A DNA stretch of 64,000 nt from Rhodanobacter humi (GCF_041107455.1 NZ_JBGBPY010000001.1:2790001-2854000), one strand, 5' to 3'. Positions 48,548 to 58,729 are shown, counted from the stretch's first letter. Notes: generated from the letters alone by a model not told the origin. Program-made: numbers and translations.

Positions 48548-49960
48548 TTACGCGCGCCCGTACACGTCGTCGTAGCGCACGATGTCGTCTTCGCCGAGAT
48601 AGCTGCCGGACTGCACCTCGATCAGTTCCAGCGCCACCTTGCCGGGGTTGCGCAGGCGGTGCTTGCTGCCTAGCGGGATGTAGGTGCTCTGGTTCTCGCC
48701 GAGCAGGAACACCTTGTCGTCGCAGGTGACCTCGGCGGTGCCGGAGACCACGATCCAGTGCTCGGCGCGGTGGTGGTGCTTCTGCAGGCTGAGGCTGGCG
48801 CCGGGCTTCACCACGATGCGCTTGACCTGGAAGCGCTCGCCGGCCTCCAGCGAGTCGTAGCTGCCCCAGGGGCGGTGCACCACGCGGTGGAAGGAGTGCT
48901 CGCTGCGGCCGGCGCCCTTGAGCTGGTCGACGATCTTCTTCACGTCCTGCGCGGCGTCGCGGTGCGCGACGAGGGTGGCGTCGGGCGTGGTGACCACCAC
49001 GAGATTCTCCACGCCCACGGTGGCAACGAGGTGGCGGTCGTGCGAGCGCAGCAGCGAGTTCTTCGTGTTCACCGCGAGCGTGTCGCCTTCGCGCAGGTTG
49101 CCGTCGGCATCACGCTCGCCGGCCAGCCACAACGCCGACCAGGAACCGATGTCGCTCCAGCCGCAGCTCACCGGCACTACCGCGGCGCGCGTGGTCTTTT
49201 CCATCACCGCGTAGTCGATGGAATCCTCCGGCACCCTCGCGAAGGCGTCCTTGTCCACACGCACGAAGTCGAGGTCGCCGTGGGCGGCGGCATGCGCGGC
49301 ACGCACGGCGGCCAGCATCGCTGGCGCGTGCGCCGCCAGCTCTTCCAGATAGCGGTCGGCGCGAAACAGGAACATGCCGGAGTTCCAGTCGTAGCCACCA
49401 TCGGCGAGATAGCCCTCGGCGGTGGCGAGGTCGGGCTTCTCCACGAAACGCTCGACGCGGAACGCGCCTGCGCCCAGTGCCTCGCCGCGGCGGATGTAGC
49501 CGAAGCCGGTTTCGGCGCGGTCCGGGCGTATGCCGAAGGTGGCCAGCCAGCCCTGCCTGGCCAGTGGCAACGCTTGCGTTACGGCTGCGGCGAAAGCGGC
49601 GGTGTCAGTGATCAAATGGTCGGCAGGCAGCACCAGCAATACGGCTTCGGGGTCGCGCTTCAGAGCCTCCAGTGCACCCAGCGCGATCGCTGGCGCGGTG
49701 TTGCGTGCCAGCGGTTCCAGCACCACGGTGCCGCCATCGATGCCGGCTTCCAGCAGCTGCTCGGCGGCAAGAAAGCGGTGATCCTCGCTGGCCACCACGA
49801 TCGGCGCCGTCACCTCGGGCAGGGCGCGCGTGCGCGCGACGGTCTGCTGGAACAGCGTGCCGTGGCCGGCCAGCGACAGGAACTGCTTGGGCAGGTTCCG
49901 GCGCGAGACGGGCCACAACCGGGTGCCGCTGCCGCCGCTGAGGATCAGGGGAATGAGCAT
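48548..49960 (-). CDS. manC: Mannose-1-phosphate guanylyltransferase / mannose-6-phosphate isomerase
   Basis: A 470-residue bifunctional enzyme (XanB/AlgA type) supplying GDP-mannose. The nucleotidyltransferase half (1-330) has LSGGSGTRLWPVSRRNLPKQF and FVEKPD; the C-terminal cupin isomerase half has PWGSYDSLEAGERFQVKRI, LQKHHHRAEHWIVVSGTAEV and LGSKHRLRNPG. Last gene of a minus-strand group with rmlBACD, separated by a REP element. In Xanthomonas xanB serves both xanthan and LPS. Confidence 0.94.
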   Translation of the reverse strand: MLIPLILSGGSGTRLWPVSRRNLPKQFLSLAGHGTLFQQTVARTRALPEVTAPIVVASEDHRFLAAEQLLEAGIDGGTVVLEPLARNTAPAIALGALEALKRDPEAVLLVLPADHLITDTAAFAAAVTQALPLARQGWLATFGIRPDRAETGFGYIRRGEALGAGAFRVERFVEKPDLATAEGYLADGGYDWNSGMFLFRADRYLEELAAHAPAMLAAVRAAHAAAHGDLDFVRVDKDAFARVPEDSIDYAVMEKTTRAAVVPVSCGWSDIGSWSALWLAGERDADGNLREGDTLAVNTKNSLLRSHDRHLVATVGVENLVVVTTPDATLVAHRDAAQDVKKIVDQLKGAGRSEHSFHRVVHRPWGSYDSLEAGERFQVKRIVVKPGASLSLQKHHHRAEHWIVVSGTAEVTCDDKVFLLGENQSTYIPLGSKHRLRNPGKVALELIEVQSGSYLGEDDIVRYDDVYGRA

Positions 49961-49999
49961 GATGGATCGACCTTTGTATGCCTGCGGCTCGCGGCTTGC

Positions 50000-50070
50000 C
50001 TGTAGGAGCGCACCCTGTGCGCGAATGAACTCGCGAAGAGCGTCATCGCGCACAGGGTGCGCTCCTACAG
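50000..50070. repeat. Palindromic repeat, GTAGGAGCGCACCCTGTGCGCGA family
   Basis: Inverted arms of 25 bases (50000-50024, 50046-50070), the same sequence as at 14886-14962 but with a different spacer. It splits rmlD from manC. Confidence 0.85.
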
Positions 50071-50075
50071 AGATG

Positions 50076-51011
50076 TCAGGCGCGCTGGTGCGCGAGCGCA
50101 TCCAGCACATCACGCAAGCCGCTTTGCCAATCGGGCAAAGCATAGCCGAAGCGCTGCTGGAAGCCGGCGTTGTCCAGCACCGACCAGGCCGGTCGTTTGG
50201 CTGGCGTGGGGTAGTCGGCAGTGGTGATTGCCGCCACGCGCGGAGCGCGCGCGATCAACCCGCGCTCGGCGGCACCGGTGAAGATCGCCTCGGCGAAGCC
50301 GTGCCAACTGGTGTGGCCGCTGGCGACCAGGTGATGGGTGCCTTGCAGCTCACGACGTTGCGCAGCATCGGCAGCTTGCCAGGCATCGAGCGCAGCCAGC
50401 GTGCCGGCCACGATCAGCGCCGTGCTGGTAGGTGCGCCGACCTGGTCGGCCACCACGCGCAGCTCGTCGCGCTCGACGCCCACGCGCAGCATGGTGCGCA
50501 GGAAGTTCTGGCCGTGCGGCGCGTACACCCAAGCGGTACGGAAGATGAAATGCGCGGCGCCGCTGCCGCGCAACGCCTGCTCGCCGGCGAGCTTGCTGTG
50601 GCCGTAGGCGCCCAGCGGCGCGGTGGGTGCATCGACCGGGTAGGGCGCGCTGGCGGCGCCGTCGAACACGTAGTCGGTGGAGTAGTGCGCTACCAGCGCG
50701 CCGTGCGCGGCAGCCCAGCGACCGAGCACGCCCACGGCTTCGCCGTTGACGCGGGTGGCCAAGGACTCTTCCTGTTCGGCACGATCCACCGCGGTGTAGG
50801 CGGCCGCGTTGACGATCAGGTCGGGGCGCAGCTGATCGAGCAACGCAGGCAGGCTGCCCGGCACGGCGAGGTCGGCGGTCTCGATGGCCGCGCCATCGAA
50901 GCGTTGGCCGTCGCGGCTGGCGGTGACGAGTTCGCCACGCATCGCCAGTCCGCCATCTTCGATGAAGCTGCGGCCGAGCTGGCCGTTGGCACCGAGCAAC
51001 AGGATTTTCAT
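50076..51011 (-). CDS. rmlD: dTDP-4-dehydrorhamnose reductase
   Basis: A 311-residue NAD(P)H enzyme for the last step to dTDP-L-rhamnose. LLLGANGQLGRSF (dinucleotide loop), NAAAYTAVDRAE, HYSTDYVFDG and the catalytic YGHSK. It follows rmlC after a 115-base space. Complete length. Confidence 0.95.
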   Translation of the reverse strand: MKILLLGANGQLGRSFIEDGGLAMRGELVTASRDGQRFDGAAIETADLAVPGSLPALLDQLRPDLIVNAAAYTAVDRAEQEESLATRVNGEAVGVLGRWAAAHGALVAHYSTDYVFDGAASAPYPVDAPTAPLGAYGHSKLAGEQALRGSGAAHFIFRTAWVYAPHGQNFLRTMLRVGVERDELRVVADQVGAPTSTALIVAGTLAALDAWQAADAAQRRELQGTHHLVASGHTSWHGFAEAIFTGAAERGLIARAPRVAAITTADYPTPAKRPAWSVLDNAGFQQRFGYALPDWQSGLRDVLDALAHQRA

Positions 51012-51031
51012 GGTTACCTCAAATCATCATC

Positions 51032-51114
51032 GTCATCCCCGCACAAACAGGAACCCAGCACCTTGGCTTGGCCAAGCATTGCAGTCACTGGATCCCAGCC
51101 TTCGCTGGGATGAC
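51032..51114. repeat. Dispersed hairpin repeat (TCCCAGC-CTTC-GCTGGGA)
   Basis: GTCATCCCC (51032) and TGGGATGAC (51106-51114) bound a small unit whose right part is a perfect 7-bp hairpin with a CTTC loop (51093-51110). Strings of this GGATCCCAGC...GCTGGGATGAC form are dispersed in Xanthomonadales genomes. Confidence 0.55.
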
Positions 51115-51126
51115 GGGCAAGAAAGC

Positions 51127-51684
51127 CTAGGCCGCGTACACCGGCAAGCGCTCGGCAGGCACCTCGGCCAGCAGCGGCGTCTTGCCATCCTTGTCCGACA
51201 GCAGCGGCTCGCTGATCGGCCAGTCGATGCCCAGCGCCGCATCGTTCCAGCGAATGCCGGCATCGGCCTTGGGGTCGTACAACGCGGTGCACTGGTAGCT
51301 GAAGGTGGCGAATTCGGAGACTACGCAGAAGCCGTGCGCGAAGCCTTCCGGCACCCAGAAGTGGCGATGGTTGTCGGCGGTGAGCATCACGCCCACCGAT
51401 TGCCCGAACGTGGGTGAGCCGTGGCGGATATCTACCGCCACGTCGTACACCTCGCCCTCCAGCACGCTGACCAGCTTGCCCTGCGGATTCGGCCACTGGT
51501 AATGCAGGCCGCGCAGCACGCCGCGCGCCGAGCGCGACACGTTGGACTGCACGAAGGTGTGGTCGATGCCGGCCTCGCGGTACTTCGCCTCGTTGTAGCT
51601 TTCGTAGAAGAAACCGCGGGCGTCGCCGAACACCTGGGGTTCGATCACGATGGCGCCGGGCAGGCGTGTCGCTATCACTTTCAT
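51127..51684 (-). CDS. rmlC: dTDP-4-dehydrorhamnose 3,5-epimerase
   Basis: A 185-residue cupin epimerase. [35 protein letters not shown] (catalytic His), [18 protein letters not shown] and [15 protein letters not shown] are standard. It overlaps rmlA by four bases. Confidence 0.96.
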   Translation of the reverse strand: MKVIATRLPGAIVIEPQVFGDARGFFYESYNEAKYREAGIDHTFVQSNVSRSARGVLRGLHYQWPNPQGKLVSVLEGEVYDVAVDIRHGSPTFGQSVGVMLTADNHRHFWVPEGFAHGFCVVSEFATFSYQCTALYDPKADAGIRWNDAALGIDWPISEPLLSDKDGKTPLLAEVPAERLPVYAA

Positions 51685-52565
51685 CGGGCCACGCCCTCCT
51701 TGGCGACTTGTTGCAGGTATTGGCCGTAGCCGGTCTTGGCCAGCGGTGCGGCCAGCGCCAGCAGCTGTTCGGCGTTGATCCAGCCGTTCAAGTAGGCGAT
51801 TTCCTCGGGGCAGCAGACCTTGAGGCCTTGCCGGTTCTCGATCGTCTCGATGTAGTTGCCCGCCTCCATCAGTGACTCGTGGGTGCCGGTGTCCAGCCAA
51901 GCGAAGCCGCGGCCCAGCTGCTCCAGGTGCAGCGAGCCGTCGTCGAGATAGCAGCGGTTGAGGTCGGTGATTTCCAGCTCGCCGCGCGGTGAAGGCTTCA
52001 ACGCAGCGGCGTAGTCGCAGACGCGCGCGTCGTAGAAATACAGGCCCGTGACGGCGTAGTGCGACTTCGGCTGCGCGGGCTTTTCCTCCAGCCCGATCAC
52101 CTTGCCGGCCGCGTCGAACTCGGCCACACCATAGCGCTCGGGATCCCTCACCCAGTAGCCGAACACGGTGGCGCCGTGCTCGCGCGCGGCGGCGCGCTTC
52201 AGGCGTTCGGTGAAGCCGTGGCCGTAGAAGATGTTGTCGCCCAGCACCAGGCAACTGGGCTGGCCGGCGATGAAGTCGCGACCGATGGTGAAGGCCTGCG
52301 CCAGGCCGTCCGGCGAGGGTTGCGCGGCATAGGTGATCTCGATGCCCCACTGCGAACCGTCGCCCAGCAGGCGCTGGAACATCGCCTGCTCGTGCGGCGT
52401 GTTGATGATCAGCACCTCGCGGATGCCGGCCAGCATCAGCGTGGCCAGCGGGTAGTAGATCATCGGCTTGTCGTACACCGGCAGCAGCTGCTTGCTCACT
52501 GCGCGGGTGATCGGGTGCAGCCGGGTGCCGGAGCCACCGGCGAGGATGATGCCCTTGGTCGTCAT
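51681..52565 (-). CDS. rmlA: Glucose-1-phosphate thymidylyltransferase
   Basis: A 294-residue nucleotidyltransferase making dTDP-glucose. [52 protein letters not shown] and [17 protein letters not shown]. It overlaps rmlB and rmlC by four bases on each side. Confidence 0.96.
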   Translation of the reverse strand: MTTKGIILAGGSGTRLHPITRAVSKQLLPVYDKPMIYYPLATLMLAGIREVLIINTPHEQAMFQRLLGDGSQWGIEITYAAQPSPDGLAQAFTIGRDFIAGQPSCLVLGDNIFYGHGFTERLKRAAAREHGATVFGYWVRDPERYGVAEFDAAGKVIGLEEKPAQPKSHYAVTGLYFYDARVCDYAAALKPSPRGELEITDLNRCYLDDGSLHLEQLGRGFAWLDTGTHESLMEAGNYIETIENRQGLKVCCPEEIAYLNGWINAEQLLALAAPLAKTGYGQYLQQVAKEGVAR

Positions 52566-53611
52566 GCGCCCAGCCTCTCCATGCGATAGCTGCCGTCCAG
52601 CACGCGCTGCACCCACGGCTGGTTGGCGAGGTACCAGTCCACCGTGGCGGCGATGCCGCTCTCGAAGGTCTGCGAGGGCTTCCAGCCCAGTTCGCGCTGC
52701 AACTTGCTGGAGTCGATCGCGTAGCGGCGGTCGTGGCCGGGGCGATCCTTCACATAGGTGATCAGCGACTCGCGGGCGCGGCCGTCGGCCAGCGGGCGGC
52801 GCGCATCCAGCAGCGCGCAGATCGCCTTCACCACGGTGATGTTGGTGCGCTCGGCGTTGCCGCCCACGTTGTAGGTTTCACCCACGCGGCCGGCTTCCAG
52901 CACGCGGCGGATCGCACTGCAGTGGTCGCCCACGAACAGCCAGTCGCGGATGTTCAGGCCGTCGCCGTACACCGGCAGCGGCTCGCCGGCCAGCGCCTTC
53001 GCGGTGACCAGCGGGATGAGCTTCTCCGGGAACTGGAACGGCCCGTAGTTGTTCGAGCAGTTGGTGGTGAGCACCGGCAGGCCGTAGGTGTGGTGGAAGG
53101 CGCGCACCAGATGATCGGAGGCAGCCTTCGACGCGGAGTAGGGCGAGTTCGGGGCGTACGGCGTGGTCTCGGTGAAGCTGCCGGTTTCGCCCAGCGAGCC
53201 GTAGACCTCGTCGGTGGACACATGCAGGAAGCGGAAATCATCGCGCGCGGCGCCTTCCAGGCCGCGCCAGTAGTCGCGGGCGCATTCGAGCAGGCCCAGC
53301 GTGCCGACCACGTTGGTCTGCACGAACTCCGCGGGGCCGTCGATGGAGCGGTCCACGTGCGATTCGGCGGCAAAGTTCACGATCGCATCGGGCCGGTGCT
53401 CGGCCAGCAGCTTCGCCAGCAGGGCGCGGTCGCCGATGTCGCCCTGCACGAAGATGTGACGCGCATCACCTTGCAACGAAGAAAGGGTGTCGAGGTTGCC
53501 GGCGTAGGTGAGCTTGTCGAGATTCACCACCGTGAGGCCGTCGGCCACCGCCTGCAACACGAAGTTCGCGCCGATGAAGCCGGCACCGCCGGTAACGAGG
53601 AGGGTTTCCAT
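52562..53611 (-). CDS. rmlB: dTDP-glucose 4,6-dehydratase
   Basis: A 349-residue short-chain dehydrogenase-type enzyme. [15 protein letters not shown] binds [22 protein letters not shown], and the catalytic [27 protein letters not shown] is typical. First gene of rmlBACD. The 192-base divergent space to metB contains TACAAT (53738-53743) as a possible -10 for metB. Confidence 0.96.
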   Translation of the reverse strand: METLLVTGGAGFIGANFVLQAVADGLTVVNLDKLTYAGNLDTLSSLQGDARHIFVQGDIGDRALLAKLLAEHRPDAIVNFAAESHVDRSIDGPAEFVQTNVVGTLGLLECARDYWRGLEGAARDDFRFLHVSTDEVYGSLGETGSFTETTPYAPNSPYSASKAASDHLVRAFHHTYGLPVLTTNCSNNYGPFQFPEKLIPLVTAKALAGEPLPVYGDGLNIRDWLFVGDHCSAIRRVLEAGRVGETYNVGGNAERTNITVVKAICALLDARRPLADGRARESLITYVKDRPGHDRRYAIDSSKLQRELGWKPSQTFESGIAATVDWYLANQPWVQRVLDGSYRMERLGA

Positions 53612-53803
53612 GAGGCATGCGATCCGTAGGGTGACAATTCCCCATTCTCGCATGGCCCTTCCTCCGCTCAAATACGCTGGCGTGCGGTCGGGTGCTCCGG
53701 CACAGGTTTTTGTTAAGGCAAACGGCTGTTTCGCAGGTACAATGAGCGATTCCTTCACGCGGCGGCCGGTTTCCGGCAAGGCCGCCCAGTACGGTTGCCT
53801 GCC

Positions 53804-54970
53804 ATGCCCAAGAAGACGCCCGTCGCCAGCCTCGGCCTCGGTACCCGCGCGATCCACGCGGGCCAGCATCCCGATCCCTCGACCGGCGCGATCATGACGC
53901 CGATCTACGCCACCTCCACCTACGTGCAGGAGAGTCCGGGCAAGCACAAGGGCTACGAGTATTCGCGCACGCAGAATCCTACGCGCATGGCCTACGAGCG
54001 TTGTGTGGCGGATCTTGAGGGCGGCGTGGCCGGCTTCGCGTTTGCCTCCGGCCTGGCGGCCGCAGCCACTACGCTGGACTTGCTGGATTCCGGCAGCCAT
54101 GTGATCGCGATGGACGACCTCTATGGCGGCAGCTACCGTCTGTTCGAGCGCGTGCGCCGGCGCTCGGCGGGGCTGGATTTCAGCTTCATCGACCTGAACG
54201 ACATGGCGGCGCTGAAGGCCGCCTTGAAACCCAACACGCGGATGATCTGGGCCGAGACGCCCACCAATCCGATGCTGAAGCTGGTCGACCTGGCCAAGGT
54301 CGCCGTGTTCGCGAAGAAGCACGGCCTGATCCTGGTGGTGGACAACACCTTCTGCTCGCCGATGGTGCAGCGGCCGCTGGAATTCGGTGCGGACCTCGTG
54401 CTGCACTCGGCCACCAAGTACTTGAACGGCCACTCCGACATGGTGGGCGGCATCGTCGTCGCCAACAGCAAGGAGCTGGCCGAGCAGATGGGCTTTCTGC
54501 AGAACTCAGTGGGTGCGGTGGCCGGCCCGTTCGATGCCTTCCTCGCCATGCGCGGCCTGAAGACCCTGCACCTGCGCATGAAGGCGCACTGCGAAAGCGC
54601 GCTGGGACTGGCGAAGTGGCTGGAAAAGCATCCGGCGGTCGCACGGGTGATCTATCCCGGTCTCAAGAGCCATCCGCAGCATGCCCTGGCGAAGCGCCAG
54701 ATGGGCAGCTTCGGCGGCATCATCACGATCGAGGTGAAGGGCGGCCTGAAAAAGGCCCGACGCATGCTTGAGCGTTGCGAATTGTTCGCGCTGGCCGAAT
54801 CGCTCGGTGGCGTCGAGAGTCTGATCGAGCATCCGGCGATCATGACCCATGCCTCTGTGCCTACAGCCAACCGTAAACGGCTTGGTATCAGCGATGGGCT
54901 GGTGCGTCTGTCGGTGGGTGTGGAGGATCTCGAAGATCTGAGAAATGAGTTGGCAGGTGCGTTGAAATGA
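53804..54970 (+). CDS. metB: Cystathionine gamma-synthase/lyase family PLP enzyme
   Basis: A 388-residue transsulfuration enzyme. [38 protein letters not shown], the PLP lysine in [16 protein letters not shown] and the end [13 protein letters not shown]. Lyase or synthase cannot be separated by eye; with cbs in the genome a gamma-lyase role is likely. Its TGA overlaps the wzm ATG (ATGA). In Xanthomonas the metB gene marks the border of the variable LPS cluster, as it does here. Codon use is still GC-rich, like the left flank. Confidence 0.93.
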   Translation: MPKKTPVASLGLGTRAIHAGQHPDPSTGAIMTPIYATSTYVQESPGKHKGYEYSRTQNPTRMAYERCVADLEGGVAGFAFASGLAAAATTLDLLDSGSHVIAMDDLYGGSYRLFERVRRRSAGLDFSFIDLNDMAALKAALKPNTRMIWAETPTNPMLKLVDLAKVAVFAKKHGLILVVDNTFCSPMVQRPLEFGADLVLHSATKYLNGHSDMVGGIVVANSKELAEQMGFLQNSVGAVAGPFDAFLAMRGLKTLHLRMKAHCESALGLAKWLEKHPAVARVIYPGLKSHPQHALAKRQMGSFGGIITIEVKGGLKKARRMLERCELFALAESLGGVESLIEHPAIMTHASVPTANRKRLGISDGLVRLSVGVEDLEDLRNELAGALK

Positions 54971-55824
54971 TAAGGAACGATGCCGAGAAGCAGTCTCCTA
55001 TGGACCGCCTTTCAAAGATTCCATCACCACTGCAAATGTTTTCCGCGTTCGTTCACCATGGGTCGCTCACATGGGAGATGTCAAAGCGGGAGGTTCTGGG
55101 TAGGTATCGGGGGGCTACGTTTGGCCTGCTTTGGACCGTGCTCAATCCATTTATCATGCTTACGGTCTATTCCATGGCCTTCGGCTCAATCATGAAGTCG
55201 CGCTGGCCACAGGTGAATTCCAGTCATGCCAACTACACGCTGATCCTTTACGTCGGACTGATAATGCATGGTTTTTTTTCCGAATGCTTTAGTCGTGCGC
55301 CGACGCTCATTACAGCCAATCCGAACTATGTGAAGCGGATTATTTTTCCGCTGGATATTCTTCCGTGGCCAATGGCTCTATCGGCCTTGTTTCACGCCTT
55401 CATGAATGTAATCGTGTTCGTTGTCTTCAGCATGTTCATGGTGGGATCCATTCCTTGGACAATCATATTTCTACCGCTAGTGCTGCTGCCCCTTTTCATT
55501 TTGTCGCTGGGCGTTGCGTGGGGCATGGCGTCTCTGGGCGTATATTTCCGAGATATAAGCCAAGTAACCGCGCCGCTGGCTACAGCTATGCTATTCCTGT
55601 CCTCCGCCATCATGCCATTGGAGATGGTGCCGCAGTCCTATCGTTTTGTTTTTGAAGCAAATCCACTTACCTTCATTATTGACCAGTCCCGCGAGGTTGC
55701 GCTCTGGGGGCATTTTCCGGATTGGTTTGGACTTGCGCTCTATGCCGCCAAGGCCATTGTTTTTACCTATTTTTTCTTTGTCTGGTTCCGGCTGACGCAG
55801 AAGGGTTTTGCTGATGTCATCTGA
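54967..55824 (+). CDS. wzm: O-polysaccharide ABC exporter, permease Wzm
   Basis: A 285-residue ABC-2 permease with six membrane helices that moves undecaprenyl-linked polysaccharide to the periplasm. LTWEMSKREVLGRYRGATFGLLWTVLNPFIML, SRAPTLITANPNYVKRIIFPLDILP, MASLGVYFRDISQ and ANPLTFIIDQSREV are typical. Base composition drops clearly from metB to here. It overlaps wzt by 11 bases. Confidence 0.94.
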   Translation: MIRNDAEKQSPMDRLSKIPSPLQMFSAFVHHGSLTWEMSKREVLGRYRGATFGLLWTVLNPFIMLTVYSMAFGSIMKSRWPQVNSSHANYTLILYVGLIMHGFFSECFSRAPTLITANPNYVKRIIFPLDILPWPMALSALFHAFMNVIVFVVFSMFMVGSIPWTIIFLPLVLLPLFILSLGVAWGMASLGVYFRDISQVTAPLATAMLFLSSAIMPLEMVPQSYRFVFEANPLTFIIDQSREVALWGHFPDWFGLALYAAKAIVFTYFFFVWFRLTQKGFADVI

Positions 55825-57247
55825 TTATGCAATAAATGTTAGCGCGGTGGGCAAGTCCTTCCGCATGTACGACAGACCCCATCACCGGTTGTTTCAGGGG
55901 CTGTTTGCAGGTGAAGGCAAGAAATGGTATCGAGAATTTCAGGCGCTTCAGGATGTAAATCTGCAGGTTACCCATGGAGAAACTGTCGGAATCGTCGGCA
56001 AGAATGGATCTGGCAAGTCCACGCTGTTGCAAATCATATGCGGTACGCTGCAAGCATCCTATGGCGATGTTTTAGTCCACGGTCGTGTGGCGGCACTGTT
56101 GGAATTGGGCGCGGGCTTCAATCCGGAATTTACCGGTCGCGAAAACGTGTATCTCAATGGGGCGGTGCTTGGTCTCACTCGTAGAGAGGTCAGTGACCGA
56201 TTCGATTCTATTGCGCATTTTGCGGATATCGGGGAGTTCATCGAGCAGCCGGTAAAGACATATTCCAGCGGCATGTATATCAGGCTGGCGTTTGCCGTTG
56301 CGATCAACTCGGATCCAAAGATTCTCGTTGTCGACGAGGCCCTGTCCGTCGGCGACGAGGCGTTTCAGCGCAAGTGCTTTGGCCGCATTGAGGAATTGAA
56401 GGCAAACGGTTGCACGGTGCTGTTTGTTTCTCACTCCGCGGGTACGATTGTCCAGTTGTGCGATCGAGCCGTGCTGCTCGACGAGGGGCGCATTCTTATG
56501 ACGGGTCGGCCCAAGGACGTGGTCGCCGCGTATCAGCGCCTACTGTACGCGCCAGCCGAGCGGCGGGCAGATATGCGTCGGCAGCTTCTAGAACGAAACG
56601 AGAGCAAGGGAAATGTTGCGGCAGGCCGCACTGACTTGGATGCAGTCAATCTAAATGCAGTCAATGATGATCCGACGGTCCGCCGGGCAAGAATCAGCGT
56701 GAACGATGTGTCCTTGGCGGAGCGCTACGATGCTGAACTGAAGCCTGCCAGTACCGTTCACTATGCCGAGAATGGTGCTCGCATAAGCGAGCCGCATATT
56801 GTCAATGCGGCGGGCAAGCGAGTAAATATTCTGGTGCCTGGCCAGCTGTACAGCTACAGATACACCGTTGAGTTTGACAAACCGGCGTTTCAGGTGAGCT
56901 TTGGCATGATGATTAAATCTCTTACTGGGGTAGAGCTGTTTGGCATGTCTTCGCACGCGGACGGCGAATTCATTTCCCAGGTTGAAGCGGGCAGAGTGTT
57001 CGCGATCGAATTTCGATTCATGTCCCGATTCCTTCCCGGAGCCTATTTCATGAATGCGGGATGCAACGGTCGGCTGGAGAACGGAAGCGCTGGATTTTTG
57101 CATCGCATAGTCGATGCGGATATCTTCAAAATCGAGCAGAAGGCTACCAATAGAAGCAAGGCAGGTTTTTACGATCTGGCAGCAGAGCCATCCTGTCAAT
57201 TCGTGGAGCAGGGGGCTGCTACCGATGTCGGCGTGGGGTTCAATTAG
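55814..57247 (+). CDS. wzt: O-polysaccharide ABC exporter, ATPase Wzt with C-terminal glycan-binding domain
   Basis: A 477-residue protein. N-terminal ATPase (about 1-250): Walker A GKNGSGKST (62-70), LLELGAGFNPEFTGRENVYLNG (Wzt signature), YSSGMYIRLAFAVAI, Walker B ILVVDEALSVGDEAF. A linker and a C-terminal beta-rich domain (about 330-465) resemble the Wzt C-terminal domain that in E. coli O8/O9a recognises the modified end of the finished chain. Its presence points to export of pre-capped glycan. ATG 55814 lies inside the wzm end. Confidence 0.94.
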   Translation: MSSDYAINVSAVGKSFRMYDRPHHRLFQGLFAGEGKKWYREFQALQDVNLQVTHGETVGIVGKNGSGKSTLLQIICGTLQASYGDVLVHGRVAALLELGAGFNPEFTGRENVYLNGAVLGLTRREVSDRFDSIAHFADIGEFIEQPVKTYSSGMYIRLAFAVAINSDPKILVVDEALSVGDEAFQRKCFGRIEELKANGCTVLFVSHSAGTIVQLCDRAVLLDEGRILMTGRPKDVVAAYQRLLYAPAERRADMRRQLLERNESKGNVAAGRTDLDAVNLNAVNDDPTVRRARISVNDVSLAERYDAELKPASTVHYAENGARISEPHIVNAAGKRVNILVPGQLYSYRYTVEFDKPAFQVSFGMMIKSLTGVELFGMSSHADGEFISQVEAGRVFAIEFRFMSRFLPGAYFMNAGCNGRLENGSAGFLHRIVDADIFKIEQKATNRSKAGFYDLAAEPSCQFVEQGAATDVGVGFN

Positions 57248-57325
57248 CCGTTCGAGCTTCGCCGGATGGGGCGTCTACTTCGGCAGGTCCCCAGCCGTCC
57301 CCTAATTATTCGGTAGAGTCAAGAT

Positions 57326-58729
57326 ATGACGATCCCTTCGAATTCAGACTCAGATAAGACCGCGGTATTGATATTAGGGGCGCCCCGAAGTGGCACCTCC
57401 GCGGTGAGCCAGGTCCTTTCCGAGATGGGTGTCCATTTTGGTGATCCAGCTCGCTTCGTAGATCCCGCGGTTCAGACGCACAATCCGATTTTCTACGAGC
57501 TGCAGTCGGTCAATGACTTCAATGCCAGGATCATGGCGCATATGGGCTATGAGTATGGCGATTTCGATTGTTTTCCAGACGCGGTTGAACCCGGGCCGGC
57601 GCTGGTTGAGCAGTTTGCCGATGAAGTGCGCGGACTGATCGAGCAGGAATTGGGGGGGCATGCTCTGATTGGTCTTAAGGATCCCCGGTTTGCCTTCACG
57701 CTACCCGTCTGGGAGACAGCGCTCCAACAATCCGGTTATTCGATCCGGTACCTCGTAACCGAGCGATCAATCGACGCAGTCGTCGATTCTAACGCAAAGG
57801 TCAACACCACGTTCACGAGAGCGCACAACTATCGCATCGCGATCATTTCGATGGGGCTGTCGGCCCTGCGTGTTGAAGGGAAGGCTCACCTCTTGGTCAA
57901 ATACGATGACCTGGTAGACAACAGCTTGGCCGAGGCGCTTCGCATAGCGGAATGGTTAGGATTGGACCATGCAAACACGAATGCTGCAGCTCAAGTTGTA
58001 CAGTCGAATTTGCGCCATCAAGGGGCCAGCGATGGGTCGGCATCTACGCAAAGTCCGGAGGAACTGCTTGCCGCATGGTCGCGCGCCTATCGCGATCTTC
58101 GGTCCCAGCTGGTGCGAGATGGGCTAATGGATTTGCTGGACTCCCGCCGCGTCGAAGTCGTTGCCCAGCGAAACAGGATCTCTGAACTGGAGCATCGAGT
58201 GGCCCAGTCGGCGGCCGCTGGTGCACAGGCTCTTGCATTGGAGCTGGTTGAACAGAGGTTCCATGCTCGAATTGATGCCGTTGAGCGCCGGATTGTTCTC
58301 GCGGCGAATAGCGGGGATTCACTGCGGAGCGGTCTCATGTCGGCTGCTCAGCAGATCGAGGACCAGGCCGCCGGATTTGAGACGTTGCGCACCGAGGTAG
58401 CGGCAAATGCACGGTCCACGCAAGTGGTTGCAGATGGACTTGCCCAGATGGCGGACCGGGTGTCTGGTATTGCCCAGATGTTAACCACCGGCCAAGATCG
58501 CATTCACAATTTGGTCGACGACCTCGGGCGTGTAATGATTCCCCAATTGCGGCAGGACCTCGAGTCCCGGATCCGAGCTGTGGGGAAGGATGTCAACGTG
58601 ACCGATGAAAGAACCGCAGCCCTCGCGACGCGGCTGGACGCGCTGGAGCAGGCCGCCAAAGAGCTCAGCGCACGGTTTCACGCGAGCAGGACCTTGTTCA
58701 CAAGGTTTCGCGACCTGTTCGATAAATGA
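57326..58729 (+). CDS. Sulfotransferase-family protein with long C-terminal coiled coil
   Basis: A 467-residue protein. The N-terminal part (about 10-270) is P-loop-like: LILGAPRSGTSAVSQVL (residues 16-32; 5'-phosphosulfate loop), RYLVTERSIDAVVDSN (3'-phosphate region) and LLVKYDDLVDN, the PAPS-sulfotransferase pattern. From about residue 274 the sequence becomes a heptad-rich coiled coil to the end (EVVAQRNRISELEHRVAQ, RLDALEQAAKELSARF). No signal or membrane segment is seen. It directly follows wzt, so a role in capping or modifying the glycan is inferred. Acceptor unknown. Confidence 0.82.
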   Translation: MTIPSNSDSDKTAVLILGAPRSGTSAVSQVLSEMGVHFGDPARFVDPAVQTHNPIFYELQSVNDFNARIMAHMGYEYGDFDCFPDAVEPGPALVEQFADEVRGLIEQELGGHALIGLKDPRFAFTLPVWETALQQSGYSIRYLVTERSIDAVVDSNAKVNTTFTRAHNYRIAIISMGLSALRVEGKAHLLVKYDDLVDNSLAEALRIAEWLGLDHANTNAAAQVVQSNLRHQGASDGSASTQSPEELLAAWSRAYRDLRSQLVRDGLMDLLDSRRVEVVAQRNRISELEHRVAQSAAAGAQALALELVEQRFHARIDAVERRIVLAANSGDSLRSGLMSAAQQIEDQAAGFETLRTEVAANARSTQVVADGLAQMADRVSGIAQMLTTGQDRIHNLVDDLGRVMIPQLRQDLESRIRAVGKDVNVTDERTAALATRLDALEQAAKELSARFHASRTLFTRFRDLFDK

